A DNA stretch of 59,913 bases, from positions 1-59,913 of the forward strand of contig JACWEP010000007.1 of the NCBI GenBank assembly GCA_014653375.1, read 5' to 3'. Position 1 is the first letter of the stretch; each line of letters opens with the position of its first letter. The notes under the pieces were generated by a model, which was given only the letters and a program-made list of their open reading frames with translations, did not search any database and was not told the origin of the DNA. The stretch is from Pelagibacterales bacterium SAG-MED48. GTDB lineage: Bacteria > Pseudomonadota > Alphaproteobacteria > Pelagibacterales > Pelagibacteraceae. The translations under genes and the position numbers were made by a program. Below are positions 23,670 to 33,384 of the stretch, one piece after another.

Positions 23670-24569
23670 ATGACAAAATCTTTATCAATAGTTTGCGCTT
23701 TAGTTACAACATTTATTTGGGGAACAGCTTTCATTGCTCAAGATACAGGAATGGACAATATTGGTCCTTTAACTTTTAATGCCGCGCGTTTTCTTGTTGG
23801 CTTTATAGCTATATTGCCATTTGCAATATTATTTGAAAAAAAAAAAATTATTAGTCAAATTAACGTAAATAAAAAAAAATTTTTTAAATATCTTGTCTTT
23901 ATGGGCTTTTCACTATTTTTGGGCACATCTTTGCAACAAGCCTCTCTTCAATACACAAACGTTGCAAATGCTGCTTTTTTTACTGTTTTTTATGTACCTT
24001 TAGTCCCGTTATTATTATTTTTCATGTACTCTCAAAAAGTTCATTGGAGTATTTGGCCCTCCATTGGTCTTTGTGTGTATGGTGTGTATTTATTGAGTAA
24101 TTTTTCTGATGCAGAAATCATGAAAGGTGATGCTTTAGTAATTTTATGCTCATTATTTTGGGCTTTTCACATAATTTTTGCGGGTAAATTCATGAAAGTA
24201 TTTGATATCCCAATGTTTTATGCTGCATTGCAAGCAATATTTGTAGCGACATTATCAATTATTTCAGCTTATACTTTTGAAGATGTTATATTATTAAATA
24301 TTCTTTTAGAAAGCTCATCTATAATTTATGCTGGTGTTTTATCTGGTGGTATTGCGTTTACTCTTCAAATGTTTGCACAAAAAAATATAGAAGAAGCTCC
24401 AGCAGCAATCATATATTCTCTTGAGGGAGTTTTTGCAGTAATTGCAGCCTGGATAATCTTAGACCAAATACTAGATATCGATAATATTATAGGATGTATT
24501 TTAATATTAATGGCTGTTATTTTTTCTCAACTTGCTCCTGAAATTAATAAAACTAAATATAAATTATAA
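23670..24569 (+). CDS. EamA (DMT superfamily) permease
   Basis: A 299-residue drug/metabolite-type transporter with about ten hydrophobic helices in two EamA repeats. The start of repeat 1 (WGTAFIAQDTGMDNIGPLTFNAARF) and the GGIAFTLQMFAQKNIEEAPAAIIYSLEGVFAVIAAW segment of repeat 2 are characteristic. Such proteins export amino acids or other metabolites; substrate unknown. It follows the dioxygenase gene by 25 bp and its 3' end overlaps the convergent uppP by 17 nt. Confidence 0.88.
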   Translation: MTKSLSIVCALVTTFIWGTAFIAQDTGMDNIGPLTFNAARFLVGFIAILPFAILFEKKKIISQINVNKKKFFKYLVFMGFSLFLGTSLQQASLQYTNVANAAFFTVFYVPLVPLLLFFMYSQKVHWSIWPSIGLCVYGVYLLSNFSDAEIMKGDALVILCSLFWAFHIIFAGKFMKVFDIPMFYAALQAIFVATLSIISAYTFEDVILLNILLESSSIIYAGVLSGGIAFTLQMFAQKNIEEAPAAIIYSLEGVFAVIAAWIILDQILDIDNIIGCILILMAVIFSQLAPEINKTKYKL

Positions 24570-25320
24570 AGAATAAGACTAAAGCTATTATAATTCTATA
24601 AATTACAAAAGCATTCATAGAAAACTTATTAATGTATTCTAAAAAAAATTTTACTGTTGTAAAAGAAAAAATGAATGAAGATACTATTGCAATGATTACC
24701 AAATAATTAAATTCAAAAGATTTTTCAAATACATCTTTTAATCCAAGAAAGCTTGCTCCAGCTAAGGCTGGTATTGAAAGTAAAAAAGAAATTTTACTTG
24801 AGTCTACTCTGTTAAATTTTAAAATTCTCGCAACTGTTATTGTGATGCCTGCTCTACTTACTCCAGGTATGAGTGAAAATATTTGAAATAATCCTATTAT
24901 AAGAATTGTTTTAATATTGAGGTTTGAAGAAATTTTTTTATCAATACGACTTTGGTCAGCAATATATAAAATAACACCAAATATTAAAGTTGCCCAAGCT
25001 ATTACCTTGATATTTCTTAAACTATAAATGATACCTGTTGTATATAAAATATACCCAACAATTATAAGTGGTATGGATCCAAAAATGATTAAACTTAAAA
25101 GTCTTTGATTATTTTTAATATCTAATAATTCTTTTCTAAAAAAATAAATTATTGCTAACAAGGAGCCTAAGTGAAGACTAATATCAATTAATAAGGAGCT
25201 AGATTTAAATTCGTATAAACTTGAAACTAATATTAAATGTGCTGAAGAGCTTATAGGCAAAAACTCTGATATACCTTGTATTGCTGATAGAATTAAAACT
25301 TCTATAATATTTTCAAACAT
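24553..25320 (-). CDS. uppP: Undecaprenyl-diphosphatase
   Basis: Integral membrane phosphatase (BacA/UppP family) recycling undecaprenyl pyrophosphate to the lipid carrier used in peptidoglycan and polysaccharide synthesis. The 255-residue protein shows both family signatures: ILSAIQGISEFLPISSSAHL near the N-terminus and LIPGVSRAGITI for the second catalytic region, within a multi-helix hydrophobic chain. Divergent from gltD; convergent and 17 nt overlapping with the EamA gene. Confidence 0.95.
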   Translation of the reverse strand: MFENIIEVLILSAIQGISEFLPISSSAHLILVSSLYEFKSSSLLIDISLHLGSLLAIIYFFRKELLDIKNNQRLLSLIIFGSIPLIIVGYILYTTGIIYSLRNIKVIAWATLIFGVILYIADQSRIDKKISSNLNIKTILIIGLFQIFSLIPGVSRAGITITVARILKFNRVDSSKISFLLSIPALAGASFLGLKDVFEKSFEFNYLVIIAIVSSFIFSFTTVKFFLEYINKFSMNAFVIYRIIIALVLFFIIYI

Positions 25321-25366
25321 TTAATCTTCGTAGCTTAAAAAATATTTATTTAAAACAATTCGATTT

Positions 25367-25385
25367 ATGCATAATAGGTATGCAT
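25367..25385. promoter_or_regulatory. NtrC-like inverted repeat upstream of gltD
   Basis: ATGCATA-N5-TATGCAT is a perfect 7+7 repeat. Its inner part, TGCATA-N5-TATGCA, has the same 17-bp TGCA-N9-TGCA geometry as the enterobacterial NtrC consensus. It lies in the uppP/gltD divergent region, near a nitrogen-assimilation operon. Binding is inferred. Confidence 0.5.
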
Positions 25386-25428
25386 TTATTAGAAATACCA
25401 TATATTTAAGGTTTAAAAACTATAATTA

Positions 25429-25456
25429 GGTCATAATATATGACCTATTTTATACT
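25429..25456 (+). promoter_or_regulatory. Palindrome and candidate -10 box upstream of gltD
   Basis: GGTCATA-ATA-TATGACC (25429-25445) is a perfect 7+7 palindrome. TATACT at 25451-25456 is a fair -10 box, and the palindrome would cover the -35 position. This fits an operator or an activator site for gltDB. Transcription start is not established. Confidence 0.45.
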
Positions 25457-25502
25457 TTATTTAATAAAAACAACATATAACTTGCTAAAAATTATAAATA
25501 TT

Positions 25503-26942
25503 ATGAATAATAAAATGCTTAAATTTGTTGAAATAGGTCAACAAACTCCACCTAAAAGAGAGGTTGATAAAAGAAAAGGTGATTTCAATGAAATTTATGA
25601 TGAGTTTATAAATGATAAGGCGAAAGAACAGTCTAGCAGATGTTCTCAGTGTGGAGTCCCATTTTGTCAAGTTCATTGTCCCTTGAGTAATAATATTCCA
25701 GATTGGTTGAAATTAACTGCTGAAGGAAGGTTAAAAGAAGCATATGAGCTATCTCAAAGTACAAATAATATGCCTGAAGTATGTGGAAGGATATGTCCAC
25801 AAGATAGATTATGTGAGGGTAATTGTGTAATTGAGCAATCAGGACATGGAACTGTAACAATTGGTTCAATAGAAAAGTATATTACAGATAATGCTTGGAA
25901 AAAAGGTTGGGTTAAACCTATTAGTGTTTTAAATGAAAAAAATCAAAGTGTTGGAATTATTGGTGCTGGCCCAGCAGGATTGGCTGCAGCAGAACAACTT
26001 AGAAAAGGTGGTTACAAAATTACAGTCTATGACAGATACGACCGAGCTGGTGGTTTATTGATTTATGGTATTCCAAATTTTAAACTAGAAAAAGAAGTTG
26101 TCGAAAGAAGAACTAAACTTTTAAAAGATGGAGGAATTGATTTTGTTCAAAACTTTGAAGTTGGCAAAGATGCAAGTTTAGAACAATTAAGAAAAAAACA
26201 TGACGCTATATTAATAGCAACAGGAGTATATAAGGCTAGAGAAATAGATTTACCAGGAAATGATCTTAATAATATTTTTCCAGCAATGGATTTTTTAACT
26301 GCTTCAAATAAAAAAGGCTTAGGAGATAAAGTTGAAATGTTTGATAAGGGTATTTTGAATGCGGAAGGTAAAGACGTGGTTGTTATTGGTGGAGGAGATA
26401 CAGCAATGGATTGTGTAAGAACGTCGATAAGACAAAATGCAAAATCTGTTAAATGTTTATACAGAAGAGATAAAGAAAATATGCCTGGATCAGCAAGAGA
26501 AGTTGCCAATGCTGAAGAAGAGGGTGTTGAGTTTATTTGGTTATCAAGCCCAAAAGAATTTAAAGGAACAAATAAAATTGAAAAATTATTAGTTGATCAG
26601 ATTAAATTAGGTGAACCTGATGAGAGTGGTAGAAGACGACCAGAAATTCAAGTGGGATCAAACTTTGAGATAAAAGCTGATATGGCAATAAAAGCTTTGG
26701 GTTTCGATCCTGAGGATTTACCTAAACTATTTGATAGCAATGAATTAAAAGTAACTAAGTGGGGAACAATCAAAGCTGATTTTGATACAATGGAAACAAA
26801 TCTAAAAGGTGTTTTTGCAGCTGGTGATATAGTAAGAGGAGCTTCATTGGTTGTATGGGCTATAAAAGATGGAAGAGATGCAGCTTCAGCAATAAAAACA
26901 CATCTTGAAAATTTAGAAATAAAAACATCGAAGGTTGCCTAA
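25503..26942 (+). CDS. gltD: Glutamate synthase (NADPH) small subunit
   Basis: Flavoprotein subunit of GOGAT that takes electrons from NADPH and passes them to the large subunit. N-terminal iron-sulfur cysteines lie in RCSQCGVPFCQVHCPL and CGRICPQDRLCEGNC; the FAD fold is GAGPAGLAAAEQL and the NADPH fold is GGGDTAMDCVRTS. I chose ATG 25503 (MNNKMLKF); ATG 25515 is also possible, while the frame open from 25440 would add an unlikely hydrophobic N-terminus. From 25503 the protein has 479 residues, normal for GltD. The TAA stop shares its last base with the gltB ATG. Confidence 0.94.
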   Translation: MNNKMLKFVEIGQQTPPKREVDKRKGDFNEIYDEFINDKAKEQSSRCSQCGVPFCQVHCPLSNNIPDWLKLTAEGRLKEAYELSQSTNNMPEVCGRICPQDRLCEGNCVIEQSGHGTVTIGSIEKYITDNAWKKGWVKPISVLNEKNQSVGIIGAGPAGLAAAEQLRKGGYKITVYDRYDRAGGLLIYGIPNFKLEKEVVERRTKLLKDGGIDFVQNFEVGKDASLEQLRKKHDAILIATGVYKAREIDLPGNDLNNIFPAMDFLTASNKKGLGDKVEMFDKGILNAEGKDVVVIGGGDTAMDCVRTSIRQNAKSVKCLYRRDKENMPGSAREVANAEEEGVEFIWLSSPKEFKGTNKIEKLLVDQIKLGEPDESGRRRPEIQVGSNFEIKADMAIKALGFDPEDLPKLFDSNELKVTKWGTIKADFDTMETNLKGVFAAGDIVRGASLVVWAIKDGRDAASAIKTHLENLEIKTSKVA

Positions 26943-29900
26943 TGAAAAATTATAAAAAAAACCTAGATCTACTTGAAAAAAACCATGTTTATTCAACAGA
27001 AATGGAACATGATGCATGTGGTGTTGGTGTAATAGCATCAACCGAAGGAAGAAAGTCTAGGGAGATAGTTGAATATGGTATTGAAGCTTTGAAAGCTGTT
27101 TGGCATAGAGGAGCAGTAGATGCAGATGGAAAAACAGGAGATGGAGCTGGAATTCATTTGGAAATTCCAAAAGATTTTTTTATAGAAAAAATTGAAGTGA
27201 CTGGACATGACTATGATGATGCAGAAATTTGTGTTGGTATGATATTTCTACCAAGAAATGATTATGCTGCTCAAGAAAGTTGTAAAACAATTGTTGAAAG
27301 TGAACTTACTAAGAATAATTTTAGTATTTATGGTTGGAGACAGGTACCAGTTAATTCAAAAGTTTTAGGTGATAAGGCTCTACAAACTATGCCAGAAATT
27401 ATTCAGGTTTTGTTTAAATCAAATGATACTAATTTACTTGATAAAAAATTAGAGAGAAAAATTTATGAAACTAGAAAAAGAATTGAAAATAAAGCTTTTG
27501 AATTATCTTTAAATAATTTTTATGTTTGTTCTATAAGCTCTAAGTCTATAATTTATAAAGGATTGTATTTAGCAGAAGCTATTTCAGATTTTTACTTAGA
27601 TTTAAGAGATAAAAGATTTGTTTCAAGGTATGCAATTTTTCATCAAAGATTTTCAACTAATACTGCACCAAGTTGGAGTTTAGCACAACCATTTAGAGCT
27701 ATAGCACATAATGGTGAAATAAATACTTATAAGGGTAATAAAAATTGGATGAAAGTTCATGAACAAGAAATGAGCAGCCCACTTTTTGATAATGTAGAGA
27801 ATTTAAAACCTGTTATACAAAAAGGTGTTTCTGACTCTGCAGCGCTTGATAATGTATTTGAATTATTAAACAAATCTGGACAACCAGCACCTTTGGCTAA
27901 GTTAATGTTGGTGCCTGATGCTTGGTCTAAAAAAAATAAAACATTACCCAAAAGTCATCAACAATTATTTAATTTTTTAAATAGTACAATGGAACCATGG
28001 GATGGACCAGCGGCCATAGCAGCAACAGACAATGAATGGATTATTGCGGCAAATGATAGAAATGGATTAAGACCACTTAGGTATGCAATAACAAAAGATA
28101 AATTACTTTTTGCTGGATCTGAAACTGGAATGATTGAATTAAATGAAAAAAAAATTTTATCAAAAGGAAGATTAGGTCCTGGAGAGATTATAGGTGTTAG
28201 GATTGAAAAAGGAAAAGTTTTTTTTAACGACGATATTAAAGATTACCTAGCTAAAGAGTTTAAACATTTTAATTCTCAAATTGTAGATCTAGACGAAAAA
28301 CTATTAATTTCTAATGAGAAACATAATTTTGAAGGCGAAGACTTACGGAGAAGGCAATATTCGTTTGGAATAAGTTTAGAGGACTTGGAATTGATATTAC
28401 ATCCAATGGCGGAAGATGCCAAAGAGGCAATAGGATCAATGGGTGATGATACACCTTTAGCAGTATTATCCGATAAATATAGGCCCTTGTATCATTTTTT
28501 TAGACAGAATTTTAGTCAAGTAACTAATCCGCCAATTGACTCATTGAGAGAAAACAAAGTGATGAGTTTAAAAACAAGATTTGGTAATCTAGGAAATATA
28601 CTCGATTTTGATACCTTAACAAAGGAGGACATTTATGTTTTAAATAGTCCAATCTTATCTAATTCACAATTCAATAAATTTATTAATTTTTTTGGAACAA
28701 ATTCTTCAACTATAGACTGTACTTTTTCCAAAGAAGAAAATTTGTCAGTCGCTATAGATAGAATTCAGAAGCAGTCCGAGATAGCTGTTAGACAGGGAGT
28801 AACACAGTTAATATTAAGTGATAAAAGCTTGTCAAAAGAACAATTGCCAATGCCAATGCTTTTATGTGTTGGAGCAATTAATACTTTTTTAATAACTAAA
28901 AAACTTAGAGGTTACGTTTCAATAAACGTACAATCCGGAGAGGCAATGGATACACACTCATTTGCAACGTTGATAGGAGTTGGAGCAACAACCGTAAACC
29001 CATATTTAGCCTTTGATAGTTTGTATCAAAGACACGAAAAGAAACTATTTGGTCAATATAGTTTTGATGATTGTGTTGAAAGATATATTAATTCAGTGAA
29101 TTCAGGGCTCTTAAAAATAATGTCAAAAATGGGTATATCAGTTTTAAGCTCATATAGAGGTGGATGTAACTTTGAAACAGTAGGGTTAAGCAGAACTATC
29201 GTAAATGATTATTTTCCAGGCATTACTTCAAAAATTTCTGGAATTGGACTAATTGGAATTGAAAAGAAAATTCGAGAAATTCACAAAGAAGCATTTGAAA
29301 GCACAGATACTGTCTTACCAATAGGAGGAATTTACAGATATAGAAAAAATGGAGAAACACACCAATATCAAGGAAAACTAATTCATTTATTACAAAGTGC
29401 CGTAGGATCAAATTCCTATGAAACTTATAAAAGATATGCTGAAGGTATTTATAACTTACCACCAATAAATTTAAGAGATTTAATTGATTTTAGAAAAAAG
29501 AAATTAGGTCCTCCGATTAACTTTTCTGAGGTTGAACCAGTAGAAAAAATATTAAAAAGATTTGGAAGTGGAAGTATGTCTCATGGAGCATTATCAAAAG
29601 AAGCGCATGAAACGTTAGCTATTGGAATGAATAGAATTAAAGGAGCTTCTTGCAGTGGTGAAGGTGGAGAAGATGAAAAAAGATTTAAAGTTATGGACAG
29701 TGGAGATAGTGCAAATTCAAGGGTAAAACAGATTGCATCTGCGAGATTTGGGGTAACAATAAATTATCTAAATAATTGTAATGAAATTGAGATCAAGATT
29801 GCTCAGGGCGCTAAACCAGGAGAAGGCGGTCAATTACCAGGGTTTAAAGTTACAGATGAAATTGCAAAATTAAGGCATTCAACTCCAGGGGTTACTCTTA

Positions 29901-31447
29901 TTTCCCCGCCACCTCACCATGATATTTATTCGATAGAAGATTTGGCTCAATTAATTTATGACTTAAAACAAATTAATCCAAAAGCTAGAGTTGGTGTTAA
30001 GCTAGTTGCTTCTTCTGGTGTTGGAACAATTGCAGCTGGCGTAGCTAAAGCTGAAGCAGATATAATATTAATTTCAGGCCATAACGGTGGTACCGGAGCA
30101 ACACCACAAACAAGTGTAAAATATGTTGGAATACCTTGGGAAATGGGTCTTACCGAAGCTAATCAAGTGCTTACATTAAATAATCTAAGACACAAAGTTA
30201 CATTGAGAACAGACGGTGGTATTAAAACAGGTAGAGATGTTGTCATTGCAGCAATGATGGGAGCAGAAGAATATGGGGTTGCCACAACTGCTTTAGTTGC
30301 TATGGGATGTATAATGGTAAGACAATGCCATTCAAATACTTGTCCAGTGGGTGTTTGTACACAGGATGAAAAGTTAAGAGAAAAATTTACAGGTACACCT
30401 GACAAAATTGTAAATTTGTTTACCTTTATTGCGTCAGAAGTAAGAGAAATTCTAGCTGAGCTTGGTTATAAATCTTTAAATGACATTATTGGTAGAACTG
30501 ATTTATTGATGCAAGTTAACAAAGCGTCTCCAAATTTAGATGATTTAGATTTAAACCCTCTTTTTGTTCAAGCTGACTCAGGTAACAATAAAAGGTATTG
30601 CGAAAATCCATCAATCAATAAAGTGCCAGACACATTGGATCAAGAAATTTGGCCAGAGATAGAAAAAGCATTAGATAATTCAGAAACAATTAAAAAAGAA
30701 TATATAATTAAAAATACTAATAGAGCAGTTGGAACAAGAATTTCTCATCATCTTTATAAAAAATATGGATATGAAAAACTTGATGAAAATTTTCTAGAGT
30801 TAAATTTTAAAGGTTCTGCAGGTCAATCGTTTGGTGCTTTTTCTACAAAAGGCTTAAAACTTATACTAAAAGGTGATGCGAATGATTATGTGGGCAAAGG
30901 TTTATCTGGGGCAACAATTTCAATAAAACTTTCCGATGAAAGTAATTTAGTTACAAATGAAAATACAATTATAGGAAATACAGTTCTTTACGGCGCAACT
31001 GCAGGTAAACTTTTTGCTGCAGGACAAGCGGGAGATAGATTTGCAGTTAGAAACTCCGGTGCAACAGCTGTAATTGAAGGATGTGATTCAAATGGCTGTG
31101 AATATATGACTGGTGGAACAGTGATTATCCTAGGGGATGTAGGAGATAATTTTGCAGCTGGAATGACTGGTGGAATGGTATTTATTTATGACAAAGATAA
31201 AGAATTTGAAAACAAGGTAAATCCCGAGACGGTTGTTTGGCAAAATGTTGAAACTGATTATTGGAAAAAATTTCTAAAATATTTAATTGAAGAGCATTTC
31301 AATGAAACGGGCTCTGGTTTATCTAAAAGAATAATTAAAAATTTTGATGAAGAGATAAGTAGCTTTGTTCAAGTTTGTCCTAAAGAAATGATAGATAAAC
31401 TGAAAAAACCAATCAGCTTAAATTCAAATATCAAAGAAGTTAGTTAA
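26942..31447 (+). CDS. gltB: Glutamate synthase (NADPH) large subunit
   Basis: Catalytic subunit of GOGAT: glutamine plus 2-oxoglutarate to two glutamate, the main ammonia-assimilation exit with glutamine synthetase. The 1501-residue chain has an N-terminal Ntn amidotransferase whose nucleophile is Cys26 (EHDACGVGVIA) after a 25-residue propeptide, the central domain, the FMN-binding domain (SGHNGGTGATPQTSVKYVG), the [3Fe-4S] cysteines in CIMVRQCHSNTCPVGVC and the C-terminal beta-helix (GATAGKLFAAGQAGDRFAVR). Full length for the family. The stop interlocks with that of the convergent hydrolase gene (4 nt). Confidence 0.97.
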   Translation: MKNYKKNLDLLEKNHVYSTEMEHDACGVGVIASTEGRKSREIVEYGIEALKAVWHRGAVDADGKTGDGAGIHLEIPKDFFIEKIEVTGHDYDDAEICVGMIFLPRNDYAAQESCKTIVESELTKNNFSIYGWRQVPVNSKVLGDKALQTMPEIIQVLFKSNDTNLLDKKLERKIYETRKRIENKAFELSLNNFYVCSISSKSIIYKGLYLAEAISDFYLDLRDKRFVSRYAIFHQRFSTNTAPSWSLAQPFRAIAHNGEINTYKGNKNWMKVHEQEMSSPLFDNVENLKPVIQKGVSDSAALDNVFELLNKSGQPAPLAKLMLVPDAWSKKNKTLPKSHQQLFNFLNSTMEPWDGPAAIAATDNEWIIAANDRNGLRPLRYAITKDKLLFAGSETGMIELNEKKILSKGRLGPGEIIGVRIEKGKVFFNDDIKDYLAKEFKHFNSQIVDLDEKLLISNEKHNFEGEDLRRRQYSFGISLEDLELILHPMAEDAKEAIGSMGDDTPLAVLSDKYRPLYHFFRQNFSQVTNPPIDSLRENKVMSLKTRFGNLGNILDFDTLTKEDIYVLNSPILSNSQFNKFINFFGTNSSTIDCTFSKEENLSVAIDRIQKQSEIAVRQGVTQLILSDKSLSKEQLPMPMLLCVGAINTFLITKKLRGYVSINVQSGEAMDTHSFATLIGVGATTVNPYLAFDSLYQRHEKKLFGQYSFDDCVERYINSVNSGLLKIMSKMGISVLSSYRGGCNFETVGLSRTIVNDYFPGITSKISGIGLIGIEKKIREIHKEAFESTDTVLPIGGIYRYRKNGETHQYQGKLIHLLQSAVGSNSYETYKRYAEGIYNLPPINLRDLIDFRKKKLGPPINFSEVEPVEKILKRFGSGSMSHGALSKEAHETLAIGMNRIKGASCSGEGGEDEKRFKVMDSGDSANSRVKQIASARFGVTINYLNNCNEIEIKIAQGAKPGEGGQLPGFKVTDEIAKLRHSTPGVTLISPPPHHDIYSIEDLAQLIYDLKQINPKARVGVKLVASSGVGTIAAGVAKAEADIILISGHNGGTGATPQTSVKYVGIPWEMGLTEANQVLTLNNLRHKVTLRTDGGIKTGRDVVIAAMMGAEEYGVATTALVAMGCIMVRQCHSNTCPVGVCTQDEKLREKFTGTPDKIVNLFTFIASEVREILAELGYKSLNDIIGRTDLLMQVNKASPNLDDLDLNPLFVQADSGNNKRYCENPSINKVPDTLDQEIWPEIEKALDNSETIKKEYIIKNTNRAVGTRISHHLYKKYGYEKLDENFLELNFKGSAGQSFGAFSTKGLKLILKGDANDYVGKGLSGATISIKLSDESNLVTNENTIIGNTVLYGATAGKLFAAGQAGDRFAVRNSGATAVIEGCDSNGCEYMTGGTVIILGDVGDNFAAGMTGGMVFIYDKDKEFENKVNPETVVWQNVETDYWKKFLKYLIEEHFNETGSGLSKRIIKNFDEEISSFVQVCPKEMIDKLKKPISLNSNIKEVS

Positions 31448-32187
31448 AAAATTAAATCAAGCTCTCTTATAATCTTCTTTTGAAGTTTTTTATTAAATAA
31501 GCTGTGGTCACCATTTTTAATAGCCACTAATTTTTTTTTTGCATTAATAAATAATTTAAGAACTTTCCTTGAAAATGAAACGGGTACTGTAGTATCTTTG
31601 CTGCCATGTATCATGGTGACTGGAATTTGGAGATCAATTTTTTTGTGAAGTATTTTATTTTTTTTACCATCTTTTATTAGTTGATAAGTAATTGGGTATT
31701 CATATCCGCCATGTTTTAAATTATAAACTCCATTTTTCTTTGTTTCAGCTTTCATTTTTTTTGTAAATTTTTTCCACATGATTTTTTCTAAAAATTCAGG
31801 TGCTGAACCAATGCCTAAAAATCCTTTGATTTGTTTTTTAAAATATTTAAATTGATTAAGTGAAATCCATGACCCCATACTTGATCCAATTAAGACAAAG
31901 TCATTTTTTTTAATAATATTTTTTATTAGTACTCTTGTATCAGAAGTCCATTTACTAATATTTCCTTTTGTAAATTCTCCCGAAGATTTTCCATGCCCAG
32001 AATATTCAATGGCTAGAAAACCTAGTTTATTTTTTTTTGCATATTTAAGAAATACTTTTGGTTTTTCTCCCTCAAGATCAGACATAAAGCCATGAAGAAA
32101 AACTATATAAAGATTTTTCTTATAATAGTTACATAAATATCTAATTTTTTTTGTTTTTGAGATTTTATAATATTTAAAGTTAGTCAT
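31444..32187 (-). CDS. Alpha/beta hydrolase
   Basis: A 247-residue cytosolic serine hydrolase. The oxyanion segment FLHGFMSDLEG, nucleophile elbow GSSMGSW, acid in IHGSKDTTVP and terminal His in NGDHSLF are all visible. It resembles small palmitoyl-thioesterase or acyl-esterase-like hydrolases; substrate unknown. Lys-rich surface composition is typical of this AT-rich genome. Divergent from the glycosyltransferase by 42 bp, a gap made of TA-rich sequence with possible -10 boxes in both directions. Confidence 0.82.
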   Translation of the reverse strand: MTNFKYYKISKTKKIRYLCNYYKKNLYIVFLHGFMSDLEGEKPKVFLKYAKKNKLGFLAIEYSGHGKSSGEFTKGNISKWTSDTRVLIKNIIKKNDFVLIGSSMGSWISLNQFKYFKKQIKGFLGIGSAPEFLEKIMWKKFTKKMKAETKKNGVYNLKHGGYEYPITYQLIKDGKKNKILHKKIDLQIPVTMIHGSKDTTVPVSFSRKVLKLFINAKKKLVAIKNGDHSLFNKKLQKKIIRELDLIF

Positions 32188-32229
32188 TATTATTTATATG
32201 TCTTCTGTATTAATATATAATAATATCAA

Positions 32230-33384
32230 ATGTCATCTACATTAAAAGTTTTACAAGTAATCCCTAAATTAGGTTACGGTGGAGCAGAAACAGGATGTTA
32301 TGATATTGCTCATTATTTACCTGAAAACGACTGTGAGTCTTTTATTGTAACAAGTGGTGGGGAATTATTAAAATTTATTGATAAAAAAAAAGTCAAAGTT
32401 ATTAGGCTTCCAGTTCATAGTAAAAATCCACTATTAATAATTTTTAATTCTATAGCATTAATTGGAATTATTTTATTTAATAACATTTCAATTGTGCATG
32501 CCAGAAGTAGAGCTCCTGCTTGGTCTTGTTTTTTTGCAACAAAGATTACTGGTCGAAAATTTGTTACAACTTTTCATGGAACTTATAATTTTAGTAGTAA
32601 AATCAAAAAATTTTATAATTCTGTTATGGTTAGATCTAACTTGATAATAGCTGGATCTAATTTTATTTTTTCTCATATTAAAGAAAATTATTCTGAATAT
32701 CTTTATGAAAAGAAAAAACTTTTAGTTATTTTTAGAGGTATCAATGTTGACTATTTTGACTCAACAACAAAATTAGAAAGTGATGAAAAAAAGTTATTAA
32801 AAAAATGGGAAATAGAAAAAGATAAAAAAATAATTCTTTTACCTGGAAGATTAACTGCATGGAAAGGACAAGAAGTATTTATTGAAGCTATTAATTTGGT
32901 GAATATTGAACTTGGATATGAAGCCTTCAATGGAGTTATTCTTGGAAGTGATCAGGGTAGAGATTTATATAAAAAAAAACTTATTAGACTTACCGAACAA
33001 TATAGAATGACAAAACAAGTTAAATTTATTGATCATTGTAAAGACATGGCTTTAGCTTATAAAATTTCTGATATTGTAGTATCAGCTTCAATTGAGCCTG
33101 AAGCTTTTGGAAGAGTTGCAGTAGAGGCCCAATCAATGGAAAAGCCAATAATTGCAAGCAATATTGGTGGTTCAAATGAAACTGTAGTTGATGAAAAAAC
33201 TGGTTTTTTATTTGATTCTAATAACGCAAAATCGCTAAGTGAAAAAATTATAAAAATACTTTCTATGGATAAAACATCTCTAAAATCAATTGGAATAGAA
33301 GCAAGAAAAAATATAATTCAAAAATTTAATGTTGAAAAAATGTGCTTTTCTACTTATTCAGAGTATAAAAGAATTATAAATTAA
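32230..33384 (+). CDS. Family 4 glycosyltransferase
   Basis: A 384-residue GT-B enzyme. The N-terminal half carries PKLGYGGAETGCYDIAHYL, as in GT4 glycosyltransferases; the C-terminal half has the GT4 motifs LLPGRLTAWKGQEVFIEA and the E-x7-E type segment IEPEAFGRVAVEAQSMEKP. It probably adds a sugar to a lipid or polysaccharide at the inner face of the membrane. Donor and acceptor are not indicated. Its stop codon is followed directly by the thrS ATG (0 bp), so this envelope gene leads the translation operon. Confidence 0.88.
   Translation: MSSTLKVLQVIPKLGYGGAETGCYDIAHYLPENDCESFIVTSGGELLKFIDKKKVKVIRLPVHSKNPLLIIFNSIALIGIILFNNISIVHARSRAPAWSCFFATKITGRKFVTTFHGTYNFSSKIKKFYNSVMVRSNLIIAGSNFIFSHIKENYSEYLYEKKKLLVIFRGINVDYFDSTTKLESDEKKLLKKWEIEKDKKIILLPGRLTAWKGQEVFIEAINLVNIELGYEAFNGVILGSDQGRDLYKKKLIRLTEQYRMTKQVKFIDHCKDMALAYKISDIVVSASIEPEAFGRVAVEAQSMEKPIIASNIGGSNETVVDEKTGFLFDSNNAKSLSEKIIKILSMDKTSLKSIGIEARKNIIQKFNVEKMCFSTYSEYKRIIN

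Noticed and set aside
25440..25502. Upstream in-frame ATG for gltD
   Set aside because: It adds about 21 mostly hydrophobic residues not expected for GltD and lies inside the promoter palindrome.
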